A stretch of DNA of 64,000 nucleotides. It comes from CAKZQX01 sp034437035. Its GTDB lineage: Bacteria; Chloroflexota; Chloroflexia; Chloroflexales; Chloroflexaceae. Below the pieces are notes generated by a model. It was not told the origin of the DNA, ran no database searches, and was given only the letters and a program-made list of their open reading frames with translations. The position numbers and the translations under genes were made by a program. The DNA lies in the NCBI GenBank assembly GCA_034437035.1, contig DAOTUI010000247.1:1-64000 (forward strand). The letters are read 5' to 3'. This document shows, in pieces, positions 1 to 6,694 of this stretch. The stretch's first letter is position 1; every line of letters starts with the position of its first letter.

Positions 1-129
<129 letters not shown>

Positions 130-358
130 TTGTGGATGCCGATACACATTTTGTGCATCGACGACGGATTCCCACTGACTTGCTCTATTGGGTTGGTAAC
201 GTGCAAACAGGAAATAAAAAACTAGCGCTACCCAGCGTAGCCCTAGCATTCTGGCAGCCTGCGTATGACGCAGCACTCCCGATCTGATTTTTGTGTTTAC
301 CTACGAGTCAACACTTTTCACTTCGTAGTGAAACAACCAGCTTTCCTGAATGAGAAGA

Positions 359-387
359 AGTATAGCATGAAAGACGCAGCCTGTCAA
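359..387 (-). promoter_or_regulatory. Strong sigma70-type promoter of the rRNA operon
   Basis: On the minus strand a perfect TTGACA (387-382) is followed after exactly 17 bases by TATACT (364-359). It points toward the 16S gene and predicts a leader of about 220 nt. It lies between the tRNA-Ser gene and the 16S gene, so the rRNA operon can be transcribed independently of the tRNA. Confidence 0.85.
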
Positions 388-409
388 GAAATTTTTTCAG
401 TCTTGCCGG

Positions 410-498
410 CGGGCGGGGTGGGATTCGAACCCACGAGGGTTGTGACACCCTACGGCATTTCCAATGCCGCGCACTAGGCCAGACTATGCGACCCGCCC
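410..498 (-). tRNA. tRNA-Ser (anticodon GGA)
   Basis: The reverse complement folds as a class II tRNA of 89 nt. It has a 7-bp acceptor stem GGGCGGG/CCCGCCC, a D-arm, an anticodon stem CGGCA/TGCCG enclosing the loop TTGGAAA with anticodon GGA, a long variable arm typical of serine tRNAs, and a T-arm GTGGG-TTCGAAT-CCCAC. The 3' CCA does not appear to be encoded, because CCG follows the discriminator G. It reads UCC/UCU serine codons. Confidence 0.95.
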
Positions 499-512
499 AT
501 CGCCAGAACTCT

Positions 513-541
513 ATTGTACCAAAACCCTTTCCTGTCCGCAA
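513..541 (-). promoter_or_regulatory. Putative promoter of tRNA-Ser
   Basis: On the minus strand TTGCGG (541-536), a 17-base spacer and TACAAT (518-513) end about 15 bases before the first base of the tRNA. This is the expected arrangement for a tRNA promoter. Confidence 0.6.
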
Positions 542-597
542 ATACGATCGCGTGGAGCACGATATCGAATGGGTTAACCATCGACGTAGCACCCCAT

Positions 598-630
598 CCC
601 GTAGGTCACGCTGGAAGCGTGACCTACGGG
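598..630. repeat. Perfect 15-bp hairpin with a 3-nt loop
   Basis: The arms are CCCGTAGGTCACGCT and AGCGTGACCTACGGG, perfectly complementary around the trinucleotide GGA. No T-run follows on either strand, so it is not a classical intrinsic terminator. The stem and 3-nt loop geometry resembles the core hairpin of the dispersed elements that start 18 bases further on, but the sequence is unrelated. Confidence 0.7.
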
Positions 631-647
631 CAATACCTTTCCAATAG

Positions 648-843
648 CAGACCTTACGTGGTATCGGAGCAAACCGGACGTTTACTCCGATACAGAACGG
701 ATTCGCCTGCGGCAGCATGGTACTTTTGTATCTTTTTCACAAAAATTTGGCTCACAGAGCCAAATTTTTGTGAAACAAGGATGTCCAGTTCCGCCCTGCC
801 GGAGGCGATATCTGCTTCCAAACGAGTGACTGCGTAAGTCGTG
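648..843 (+). mobile_element. Dispersed palindromic (MITE-like) element, copy 1
   Basis: The left end is CAGACCTTACGTGGT and the right end ACTGCGTAAGTCGTG, diverged forms of the family inverted repeat. It carries the left arm motif GCCTGCGGCAGCATGGTAC, a central hairpin with core TTGGCTC-ACA-GAGCCAA inside CACAAAAA/TTTTTGTG arms, and the right arm motif CCGCCCTGCCGGAGGCG. The core is identical to that of the copy at 13609. Flanking direct repeats are not recognisable here. Confidence 0.85.
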
Positions 844-860
844 TGAAATTAAGGATGGTA

Positions 861-915
861 TCTTCCGCCCTGCCGGAAGCGGTATCCTCGTCTAGGTAAG
901 GAACTACGTAAGCCC
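861..915 (+). repeat. Right-half fragment of the palindromic element
   Basis: It contains TTCCGCCCTGCCGGAAGCGG and a degraded right terminus (ACTACGTAAG). It lies between two better preserved copies and has no left half or hairpin. Confidence 0.55.
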
Positions 916-925
916 GGTTATTTGA

Positions 926-1067
926 CACGACTTACGCGGTGCAGCCAGTTTCGGCCTGGTGCCAGACCCGAACGCCGGCTTCGCCTGCGGCAACATGGCA
1001 CATTATGTAGCTTTTTGCCCTGCCGGAGGCGCAATTTCCTTTCGGGTTCTTGACTGCGTAACTCGTG
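926..1067 (+). mobile_element. Palindromic element, copy 2, hairpin deleted
   Basis: The termini are CACGACTTACGCGGT and ACTGCGTAACTCGTG. They are flanked by a perfect 8-bp direct repeat TTATTTGA (918-925 and 1068-1075), which supports insertion by transposition. The central hairpin is missing: the left arm (GCCTGCGGCAACATGG) is joined almost directly to the right arm (GCCCTGCCGGAGGCGC). It is 142 bp long, against 195-215 bp for full copies. Confidence 0.85.
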
Positions 1068-1141
1068 TTATTTGACAGGTATTGGACCTAAGGGATGGAG
1101 TGCGTATACTCCACGGGCGGAGTAACCGCACGACGGAAGAG

Positions 1142-1184
1142 CAAACAAAAGAGGACTGGAACAGGTTTTACCGTTCCAGTCCTC
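1142..1184 (-). terminator. Intrinsic terminator of pspA
   Basis: A 12-bp perfect stem GAGGACTGGAAC/GTTCCAGTCCTC (1151-1184) is followed on the minus strand by TTTTGTTTG, about 40 bases past the pspA stop codon. Confidence 0.85.
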
Positions 1185-1223
1185 TCGATTACTCAGCTAC
1201 ATCAGCATGCTCGTACCGATGGC

Positions 1224-1886
1224 TTAGCTCATGCCCATCTTGCGCTTCAACTCTTCCAGTTCGGAGTCAACCTCGGCATCCTTCTCCAGTTCGCGGAAGC
1301 GGTTTTCGAGGGAACCACCCTCAAGCTGAGTCATGGCATCTGCCTGGGCTAGCCGATCGTCAACCCGGCCTTCCAGGTTATCCAGCTTATCCATAACATT
1401 TGAGTTACCAAAGCCGCTCATCGTCTGCTGGAGGGTCTCCTGCGTCTGTGCGCGGTTCTTCTTGGCGATGATCAGCTCCTTCTTCGCCTTGGTCTCAGCG
1501 ATGCGGGTCTCAAGGTCCGCCAGCGCTTCCTGCAGCCGGTCAACCTGTTCCGACTGAGCCTCGTACTGCGACTTGTACTGGCCGGCCAGTTTCTGAGCCT
1601 GGCCTTTGCGCCCCAATGCGGCTTTGGCAAGCTCTTCGTTGCCCGCCCGCAGTGCTGCTTCAGCCTTGCTCTGCCACTGATCAACCTCCGCCTGATGCTG
1701 TACCAGCTTCTGCTGCAGTTTGGTTTCATCGGCCATAGCCGCAGCGACATTTGTCTTGGCTTCGTAATACTCATCATTGAGCTGGCGCAGATACTCGTTT
1801 GCCATTTTCTCCGGATCTTCAGCCTTGTCCAATGCGGTGTTCACATTCGCGCTGATCAGATCACGGATACGACCCAGGATAGACAT
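1224..1886 (-). CDS. pspA: PspA/IM30 (phage shock protein A) family protein
   Basis: The product is 220 aa, the normal length for PspA/IM30/Vipp1, and begins MSILGRIRDLISANVNTALD. It has the family's amphipathic N-terminal helix followed by an almost wholly helical, Gln/Glu/Lys/Ala-rich coiled coil (about residues 25-200) with the conserved PEKMANEYLRQL segment. Known family members bind stressed cytoplasmic membrane and polymerise into ESCRT-III-like rods. The start is set by AAGGAGG eleven bases upstream of ATG 1886; a longer reading with 23 extra residues has no such site. It is monocistronic, with its own promoter and a strong terminator. No pspF, pspBC or liaFSR neighbours are present. 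Confidence 0.95.
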   Translation of the reverse strand: MSILGRIRDLISANVNTALDKAEDPEKMANEYLRQLNDEYYEAKTNVAAAMADETKLQQKLVQHQAEVDQWQSKAEAALRAGNEELAKAALGRKGQAQKLAGQYKSQYEAQSEQVDRLQEALADLETRIAETKAKKELIIAKKNRAQTQETLQQTMSGFGNSNVMDKLDNLEGRVDDRLAQADAMTQLEGGSLENRFRELEKDAEVDSELEELKRKMGMS

Positions 1887-1976
1887 GCTCGGTTCCTCCT
1901 TGTGGTTAATGAGTTGAAAGCTTGCTATATCTTCAGAGACCCGGGCAAGAGGCACTGAGCCTTTTGCTGCTACTAT

Positions 1977-2005
1977 ATTCTAGCAGAAGATCTCTGCATT
2001 CACAA
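1977..2005 (-). promoter_or_regulatory. Putative promoter of pspA
   Basis: On the minus strand TTGTGA (2005-2000), a 17-base spacer and TAGAAT (1982-1977) point toward pspA, giving a leader of about 85 nt. The match is good but not perfect. Confidence 0.5.
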
Positions 2006-2060
2006 CATACTATACGCGCGACTCGGTGATAAAGTTACAGCATTCTTGCCGTTCACTTTT

Positions 2061-2204
2061 TTATCCGGGTGATTTGAACGAATGCGCCGTCAAACATGTA
2101 GAGACATCCACATCCAGTCCGGCCAGGGCAGCACGTTGCACCGGATCGCTCGTGGCATCACGCAGGGCGCGCAGTGTGGTGAGTTGGGTGTTGGGATCGG
2201 TCAT
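2061..2204 (-). pseudogene. Short remnant of an unrecognised protein
   Basis: From ATG 2204 the frame reads MTDPNTQLTTLRALRDATSD, then a regular-looking helical stretch (PVQRAALAGLDVDV), after which the sequence turns unstructured and stops. It has the feel of the first 30-35 residues of a longer protein whose body is gone. No ribosome binding site of note was seen. It is unlikely to be functional. Confidence 0.3.
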
Positions 2205-2352
2205 GGTTGTACAACTAATCCTGATTGTATTCGCCGGGATAGATCTATGCTCTCGGACCCGAGGATTGGTCCGCACAGATCTCGATTATACCATGGTGAG
2301 TGGCGTATGGGCAGCGAGTGACCCGCATGCTTCGATATTTCAACCTTACTTA

Positions 2353-2568
2353 CAGGAGTTACGCGGTGCGGACTGTTCCGCCCGTGTACCAGACCCGGAA
2401 TCCTCATTCGCCTGCGGCAGCATGGTACGTTTTTATCTTTTTCCACAAACATGTTGCACGTTGTGCAACATGTTTGTGGAAAAAGATGGAATCTTCCGCC
2501 CTGCCGGAGGCGAATCGGGCCGGTTGTCCAGACAGACACCTGGTTGGGAACCGACCGCGTAACTCCTG
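2353..2568 (+). mobile_element. Palindromic element, copy 3
   Basis: The termini CAGGAGTTACGCGGT and ACCGCGTAACTCCTG match the family consensus perfectly. They are flanked by an exact 7-bp direct repeat TTACTTA (2346-2352 and 2569-2575). The hairpin core is TTGCAC-GTT-GTGCAA within CACAAACATG/CATGTTTGTG. The right-hand target repeat contains the TAA stop codon of the gene at 2573, so the element landed at the very end of that reading frame. Confidence 0.92.
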
Positions 2569-2572
2569 TTAC

Positions 2573-3202
2573 TTACGGCGCAGGGATCAACTCCAGCACG
2601 CGGTAGCGCGTCAGCGGCGGCAGTGGTCCGCTCAGACCGGCGTGGCACACTGGCGGATGGCCGGTGTTGAACCAGATCTGCCAGGTTTGCAGGCGGAACC
2701 AGTGAGGATAACCGATGACCCGCTGTTCCAGCAGCAGCGGATAGCCCAGATCCGGGTGGAATGTCATGGTCACGGTGGAGCGGGTGCGACAGAGCGGGAT
2801 GCGCAACTTACCGCTGGTCATGTTGCCGGTACGATCTTGCAGCAAGGCCTCCGCTTTCCGGAACAGATCTTCCACGGTCAACGGTAACGTGTTGCAGATA
2901 TCGGACTGCGCGATGACGCTGATTACCCCATACGCGACACGCGCATCCTGGCGGCATGGTGGCGGTATCGGCGGCAGGCCGATGAAGTGTTCGCGTTCGA
3001 GCCGCAACTGGTAGTGGGTTATTTCCTGCGCCTGCCAGCGGATGCGCGCGGCCTGTAGTTCCTGTTGTTGCTGCTCCCACATACGGTTGGGCGCATCCAG
3101 CACCCAGGCCGTGATCGCCGCACCCAGCAGCAACAGGGCGATTATCAGTCCGGCGCGGCCGTAGCCACCCGGCAGGGATATGTGTCGGCGTGGTTGCTCC
3201 AT
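2573..3202 (-). CDS. Membrane-anchored DUF6174-like protein
   Basis: The product is 209 aa. Residues about 17-36 form one hydrophobic segment (GLIIALLLLGAAITAWVLDA) after a short basic N-terminus, so it is probably tethered to the membrane with the bulk outside. The exported part has the pattern IRWQAQEITHYQLRLERE, followed later by a paired cysteine region and TVTMTFHPDLGYPLLL. This resembles DUF6174 proteins (W...Y.. start, then the 'FHP.lGYP' turn), whose function is unknown. The start ATG is preceded by AAGGAACAACA. It may belong to the minus-strand run that starts near 6210. Its stop codon lies inside the target duplication of the element at 2353. Confidence 0.65.
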   Translation of the reverse strand: MEQPRRHISLPGGYGRAGLIIALLLLGAAITAWVLDAPNRMWEQQQQELQAARIRWQAQEITHYQLRLEREHFIGLPPIPPPCRQDARVAYGVISVIAQSDICNTLPLTVEDLFRKAEALLQDRTGNMTSGKLRIPLCRTRSTVTMTFHPDLGYPLLLEQRVIGYPHWFRLQTWQIWFNTGHPPVCHAGLSGPLPPLTRYRVLELIPAP

Positions 3203-3221
3203 TGTTGTTCCTTACATGTTA

Positions 3222-3368
3222 CAGGCGTTATGCGGTAGTGCGCAGGCCGGAACGTTGGCTTCGCCCGGCCGGCGGCGCTATTCACTGCCGGATGCGCGAC
3301 CGCATAACGCATGCCGGCCTGGGCCGTTTCGCGTTGTTCGCTCATTTCGTGTTGTTCGTGGTCCAGGC
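3222..3368 (+). repeat. Short palindromic-element derivative joined to a second repeat module
   Basis: 3222-3313 has family ends CAGGCGTTATGCGGT and ACCGCATAACGCATG with only a shrunken interior and no hairpin. It is followed by a module (3326-3367, TTCGCGTT..TTCGCTCATTTCG..GGTCCA) that recurs at 54194-54235 and, inverted, at 10721-10760. The module overlaps the last codons of the gene at 3342. Confidence 0.65.
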
Positions 3369-3806
3369 CGTCGAACGCAGCGCGGCGCTGTTAGGGCACA
3401 GCGCATAGCCCACCAGCAGCGCCACTATTCCGGCCAGGTTGCCATACCATGGGGCCGTGGCGGGTGTGGTGAACGTCACCTGCAGGGTGGCATAGAGGTT
3501 GGGCAAATAAAACACCAGCCCCACCAACGGTATAAACCAGACGGCCCACGCCTGCCCCTGCCGGAAGGGCAGCGCAACCAGCAACGCCAGTGCGAGGCCC
3601 ACCGTCACCCAGCCACCGCCGCCTACGCGCATCAGCGCCAGGATCAGCGTCTGCTGTTCCGGCTCCAGGGCGCTCCAGGAGGTGCCCAGCGCGGCGGCGT
3701 GGTAGGGCATAAACTGCGGCGAAAAGAGATAGATGCTGCCCAGCACAATGCTGACGAGCGCCACGATGCTGTAGGACAACGCGGCAGCTTTTCCTCGTAC
3801 GGTCAT
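3342..3806 (-). CDS. Four-helix integral membrane protein of unknown function
   Basis: The product is 154 aa, starting MTVRGKAAALSYSIVALVSI. Four hydrophobic segments are visible at about residues 6-27, 55-77, 84-103 and 115-135, separated by short loops. The start at 3806 is preferred because AAAGGA lies ten bases upstream; a longer version would need a TTG codon overlapping the upstream gene. The last residues (STAWTTNNTK) come from a dispersed repeat module, so the original C-terminus may have been replaced. It sits in a tight minus-strand cluster, 23 bases after the NTF2-like gene. No family was recognised. Confidence 0.65.
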   Translation of the reverse strand: MTVRGKAAALSYSIVALVSIVLGSIYLFSPQFMPYHAAALGTSWSALEPEQQTLILALMRVGGGGWVTVGLALALLVALPFRQGQAWAVWFIPLVGLVFYLPNLYATLQVTFTTPATAPWYGNLAGIVALLVGYALCPNSAALRSTAWTTNNTK

Positions 3807-3829
3807 CGGGTCAGGTTCCTTTCTGCGCT

Positions 3830-4282
3830 TCAATCAATCAGCGGCGGTGCGGCGGCCTCGGCGATGCCCTGCGCTGCCAGATGCTCGCAGGTGGCAGTGA
3901 TGATCTGGGTATCCAGATAGGCCTGCAGATGCGTGAGCCGCCCCCAGCGCAGTCGTAGCGCATGAACGCCGGTGTTCTCATAGTTGAGATTGCCGGCAAG
4001 TTGCGCCCGATCAATCCAGCGCACGATCACGCGCGTGTTCCAGGGCCAACCCCGCACCAGTACATCCACGATTTCAAACTCTAAGTTGGGAAACAGCCGG
4101 TACAGGCGCTGGAACCAGTTCCGGAGCGCGGGGATACCCCGGCGGCTGCCGCCCAGGGCATGCTCCCCCGCAAAAGAATGCTGCACCTGGGGCGCACAGC
4201 GGTCAAGGAGCGCTGCATAGTTACCGGCATTCAGTTGGGCAAAGGCCCAGACGGCCGTTCGACGGACAAACATGTGATACAT
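3830..4282 (-). CDS. NTF2-like / SnoaL-like protein
   Basis: The product is 150 aa, the usual size for the SnoaL/NTF2 cone-shaped fold. It opens with the typical helix (VWAFAQLNAGNYAALLDRCAP), continues with the 'HSFAGEHALGGSRRGIPALRNWFQRLYRLFPNLEFEIVDV' pattern, and ends in alternating strands (TRVIVRWIDRAQ, ENTGVHALRLRWGRLTHLQAYLDTQ). Known members range from polyketide cyclases to structural or ligand-binding proteins, so no reaction can be assigned. The start ATG is five bases after GAGGAG. It is twelve bases after a 43-codon gene, so the two are very likely co-transcribed. Confidence 0.75.
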   Translation of the reverse strand: MYHMFVRRTAVWAFAQLNAGNYAALLDRCAPQVQHSFAGEHALGGSRRGIPALRNWFQRLYRLFPNLEFEIVDVLVRGWPWNTRVIVRWIDRAQLAGNLNYENTGVHALRLRWGRLTHLQAYLDTQIITATCEHLAAQGIAEAAAPPLID

Positions 4283-4294
4283 TTAATCTCCTCG

Positions 4295-4426
4295 TTATAC
4301 ACAGTACGTCGCCAGGTAGATCAGCCCGCCCAGCACCCCGAAGAACAGGGCTGTCTGCCACAGCGGGATCGGCTGAGGCGCATGTTCGCGCTGCGGTTGT
4401 GGTGGTGCTGCTGTCGGGCGCATCAT
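4295..4426 (-). CDS. Small single-helix membrane protein (43 aa)
   Basis: A 43-residue reading frame starts MMRPTAAPPQPQREHAPQPI, a proline-rich hydrophilic N-terminus, and ends with one transmembrane helix (PLWQTALFFGVLGGLIYLAT) and a terminal YCV. It fits exactly between the TolB-like gene (stop 4435) and the NTF2-like gene. GAGG overlaps the upstream stop six bases before the ATG, which suggests translational coupling. Its size, position, start signal and composition all support a real gene, though no family was recognised. Confidence 0.6.
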   Translation of the reverse strand: MMRPTAAPPQPQREHAPQPIPLWQTALFFGVLGGLIYLATYCV

Positions 4427-4434
4427 TTTCGACC

Positions 4435-5589
4435 TCACGGTGCCCAGGTGGGATCAATGTCATCCGCCGGGCTGGTGGTGCGGCGCTGCGGGTTGGAACC
4501 ATCCGCATGTATGGTGTAGATTTCCCAATTGCCGGCGCGGTTAGAGCTAAAAACGATATGTGTGCCGTCCGGCGACCAGGCCGGGTTTAAGGCATCCGCG
4601 GTATCGGAGGTAAAGCGCTGGAGGTTGATGCCATCGGCCTGCATCACATAGATTCCAAAGTTGCCGGCACGGTTGGATGCAAAGGCAATGCGGTTCCCGT
4701 CCGGCGACCAGGCGGGCATAAAGTCCCGCGCCGTATGGGTGGTGCGGCGCTGCGGGTTGGAACCATCAGCCTGCATCACATAGATTTCAGCATTACCATC
4801 ACGGTCAGAGACAAACGCAATGCGGTTGCCGTCCGGCGACCAGGCCGGCGCGGTGCCGGTTGATCCCCTGGACGTGAGCCGCTGGAGGTTGGAGCCGTCA
4901 ACATTGACCACATGGATCTCTGCCTTGCCCCGGTGAAAGGCATGAAATGCGATACGCATGCCGTCCGGTGACCAGGCCGGGTCAACGACCCACCCTTTGT
5001 TAATGGGGAGCCGCTGGAGGCTGGAGCCGTCAACGTTCACCACATAGATATCAATCTCATCTTCGCGAAACGATCGAAAGGCGATGCGGGTGCCGTCCGG
5101 CGACCAGGCTGGACTATCATCCCGTGCCGCACTGCTGGTGAGCCGCTGGAGGTTGGAGCCATCAGCATACATGGTATAGATTTCCTGATTGCCGGCGCGG
5201 TCGGAGACAAACGTAATGTGACCGGCAGTAGCGAGATCAGGTGTCACCGTTTTCATGGATGATGTTTTGTCTATCGTCAGCAGTACAATCTTGTCGGCAG
5301 ACAAGGTCGCTTTATTGCCGGCCGTGCCCGTTGCGCGGATGCGGTCACCCGGCTGCACATCCGTGATGGCGCAGGGCGTACCGTCCGCGCGGATGAGCGT
5401 TGTCTCATTCGTCAGCGCAATCATAGCGAAGCCTTCCGCCGGTTCGTCTAGTGTGATCAGTTCCGCGCCGGCTGCGACACGCTGCACCCGGCCGGTCAGC
5501 GTGACCGCGTCAGTCGGCGCGGCAGTGCCCGCCCCCATGCAGCCGGCCGGCAGCAGGCTAAACAGAGGTAAGAACAGGCGACATATCAT
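4435..5589 (-). CDS. Lipoprotein with TolB-like beta-propeller (PD40/WD40-like repeats)
   Basis: The product is 384 aa. The signal peptide ends in a lipobox-like LLPAGC at residue 17, predicting a lipoprotein anchored outside the membrane. Residues about 28-110 form a small beta domain (RVQRVAAGAELITLDEP... PGDRIRATGTAG) of the DUF5666 or OB kind. From about 120 there are six copies of a repeat built on 'PAWSPDGxRIAFxSxRxGNxEIYVMxADGSNLQRLT', the TolB/PD40 propeller signature. Such propellers usually mediate binding rather than catalysis. AAGGA precedes the ATG. It heads the cluster containing the 43-aa and NTF2-like genes. Confidence 0.85.
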   Translation of the reverse strand: MICRLFLPLFSLLPAGCMGAGTAAPTDAVTLTGRVQRVAAGAELITLDEPAEGFAMIALTNETTLIRADGTPCAITDVQPGDRIRATGTAGNKATLSADKIVLLTIDKTSSMKTVTPDLATAGHITFVSDRAGNQEIYTMYADGSNLQRLTSSAARDDSPAWSPDGTRIAFRSFREDEIDIYVVNVDGSSLQRLPINKGWVVDPAWSPDGMRIAFHAFHRGKAEIHVVNVDGSNLQRLTSRGSTGTAPAWSPDGNRIAFVSDRDGNAEIYVMQADGSNPQRRTTHTARDFMPAWSPDGNRIAFASNRAGNFGIYVMQADGINLQRFTSDTADALNPAWSPDGTHIVFSSNRAGNWEIYTIHADGSNPQRRTTSPADDIDPTWAP

Positions 5590-5601
5590 GATAAAATTCC
5601 T

Positions 5602-5736
5602 TCAGTTCGTGTGTGCAGTTGTGCGGTAGGCATTGAGCACCAGGTTGCGCACAATCTGCCCCAGGCGGGTGGCATCGGCGCGCATGACCAGATTTTCAGG
5701 CACTCCGCAGATAATACCGGTTTCCTGGTAGATCAT
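5602..5736 (-). pseudogene. Fragment of a histidine kinase ATPase domain
   Basis: The 44-codon frame contains VMRADATRLGQIVRNLVLNA, which matches the N-box region of HATPase_c domains (D..RL.Q...NL..NA). Everything else of a kinase is missing, including the H-box upstream and the G-boxes downstream. It lies between two intact genes with gaps of 9 and 12 bases. It is probably a leftover, although it still supplies the RBS-containing sequence just before the propeller gene. Confidence 0.55.
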
Positions 5737-5745
5737 CGCGATCCA

Positions 5746-6210
5746 TCATGGCGTATCGGGGGCAAACCGGGCCAGCACCCGGCGGCGCTGCCGGTAGAGC
5801 AAGAACAGGCCGATGAGATAGGGCAGCCCCCAGAAGAGCAGCGCCCGCAGCAACCAGGGCCACTCCGGCAGATAGGCGAAGAAGTGTGAGCCGGTCGCCA
5901 TCACCAGCCCCACATAGGCAAATCCCATCCAGAAATAGTGGTGCTCCAGCCAGCCAGGGTAGCGCCGACGACGTAGCGGAAAATAGAGCCCCAGCGTCAG
6001 CGTGACCCCGCTGACAATCGCCAGGACGTGAAACGCGCCAAAGCTGCTAAACAGTTCATAGATAAAAAAGGATGTAGCGATCAGCAGATACATTGCTCCG
6101 GCATAGACCCAGCCGATCCGGCGATGGCGCGGTGTGCCCTTGGCACGTAACCGATTAACCGCCCCGGCGATCAGGGCGACGATCCCCGCCAGCGTATGCA
6201 CCAGGATCAT
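5746..6210 (-). CDS. DUF2306-like integral membrane protein
   Basis: The product is 154 aa, starting MILVHTLAGIVALIAGAVNR. Five hydrophobic segments cover most of the chain, with conserved-looking H5 and 'RRIGWVYAGAMYLLIATSF' and 'EHHYFWMGFAYVGLVMA' motifs as in DUF2306 membrane proteins of unknown function. The start is chosen at 6210 because AAGGAG lies ten bases upstream; an upstream ATG would add 46 residues with no site and a non-membrane composition. It is the first gene of the minus-strand run ending at 2573. Confidence 0.7.
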   Translation of the reverse strand: MILVHTLAGIVALIAGAVNRLRAKGTPRHRRIGWVYAGAMYLLIATSFFIYELFSSFGAFHVLAIVSGVTLTLGLYFPLRRRRYPGWLEHHYFWMGFAYVGLVMATGSHFFAYLPEWPWLLRALLFWGLPYLIGLFLLYRQRRRVLARFAPDTP

Positions 6211-6356
6211 GTTTATTGTTCTCCTTCGGTCAGTTGTTCCTGCTATGTAGTCTAACGCACCCGCGCTACCGGGCCATCTGCCGTCGGTGGTAATACACAG
6301 GGGTAGCCTGGTCGTTAGTCTAGCGGGCAGATGTGATGACTTTACCACCAGACTGT

Positions 6357-6392
6357 GGCACAGATGTGAACTCGACTATTCACATCTGTGCC
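6357..6392. repeat. Inverted repeat, 14-bp stem
   Basis: GGCACAGATGTGAA and TTCACATCTGTGCC enclose an 8-base loop. It lies between the element at 6410 and the DUF2306-like gene. There is no adjacent T-run, so its role as a terminator is doubtful. Confidence 0.6.
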
Positions 6393-6409
6393 GCAATCCG
6401 GTCAAATTA

Positions 6410-6624
6410 CACGAGTTACGCGGTGCGCATTCAAACGAGACATTTCACCCGATGGAAGCCGGATTCGCCTGCGGCAGCATGGTACGTTTTTATCTTTTTC
6501 ACAAAAATATTGCACTGTGTGCAACATTTTTGTGAAAAAGAATGGGATCTTCCGCCCTGCCGGAGGCGAGTCGGGCCGTTTATTCAGGCACATGCCGGGG
6601 TTGGAACCGACCGCATAAGTCCTA
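6410..6624 (+). mobile_element. Palindromic element, copy 4
   Basis: The ends CACGAGTTACGCGGT and ACCGCATAAGTCCTA have drifted slightly. The hairpin core is TTGCAC-TGT-GTGCAA with one unpaired position further out (ATA opposite CAT). Flanks are TCAAATTA on the left and TCAAACC on the right, a decayed direct repeat. The right-hand module (GGTTGGAACCGACCGC) matches those of the copies at 2353 and 30204. Confidence 0.85.
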
Positions 6625-6694
6625 TCAAACCAGGAAATCTTCGTGGCGATTTTTGCTGTGGGGGTGCTGGGCGGCACGCAAACCGCGCTCAGGT

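Noticed and set aside
741..775. Element hairpins as bidirectional intrinsic terminators
   Set aside because: T-rich sequence precedes and A-rich sequence follows the stem on both strands, the opposite of what an intrinsic terminator needs, and copies 15 and 16 sit inside an operon.
3807..3833. Nine-residue longer N-terminus for the membrane protein at 3342
   Set aside because: It would need a TTG start inside the upstream gene, whereas the internal ATG has AAAGGA at suitable distance.
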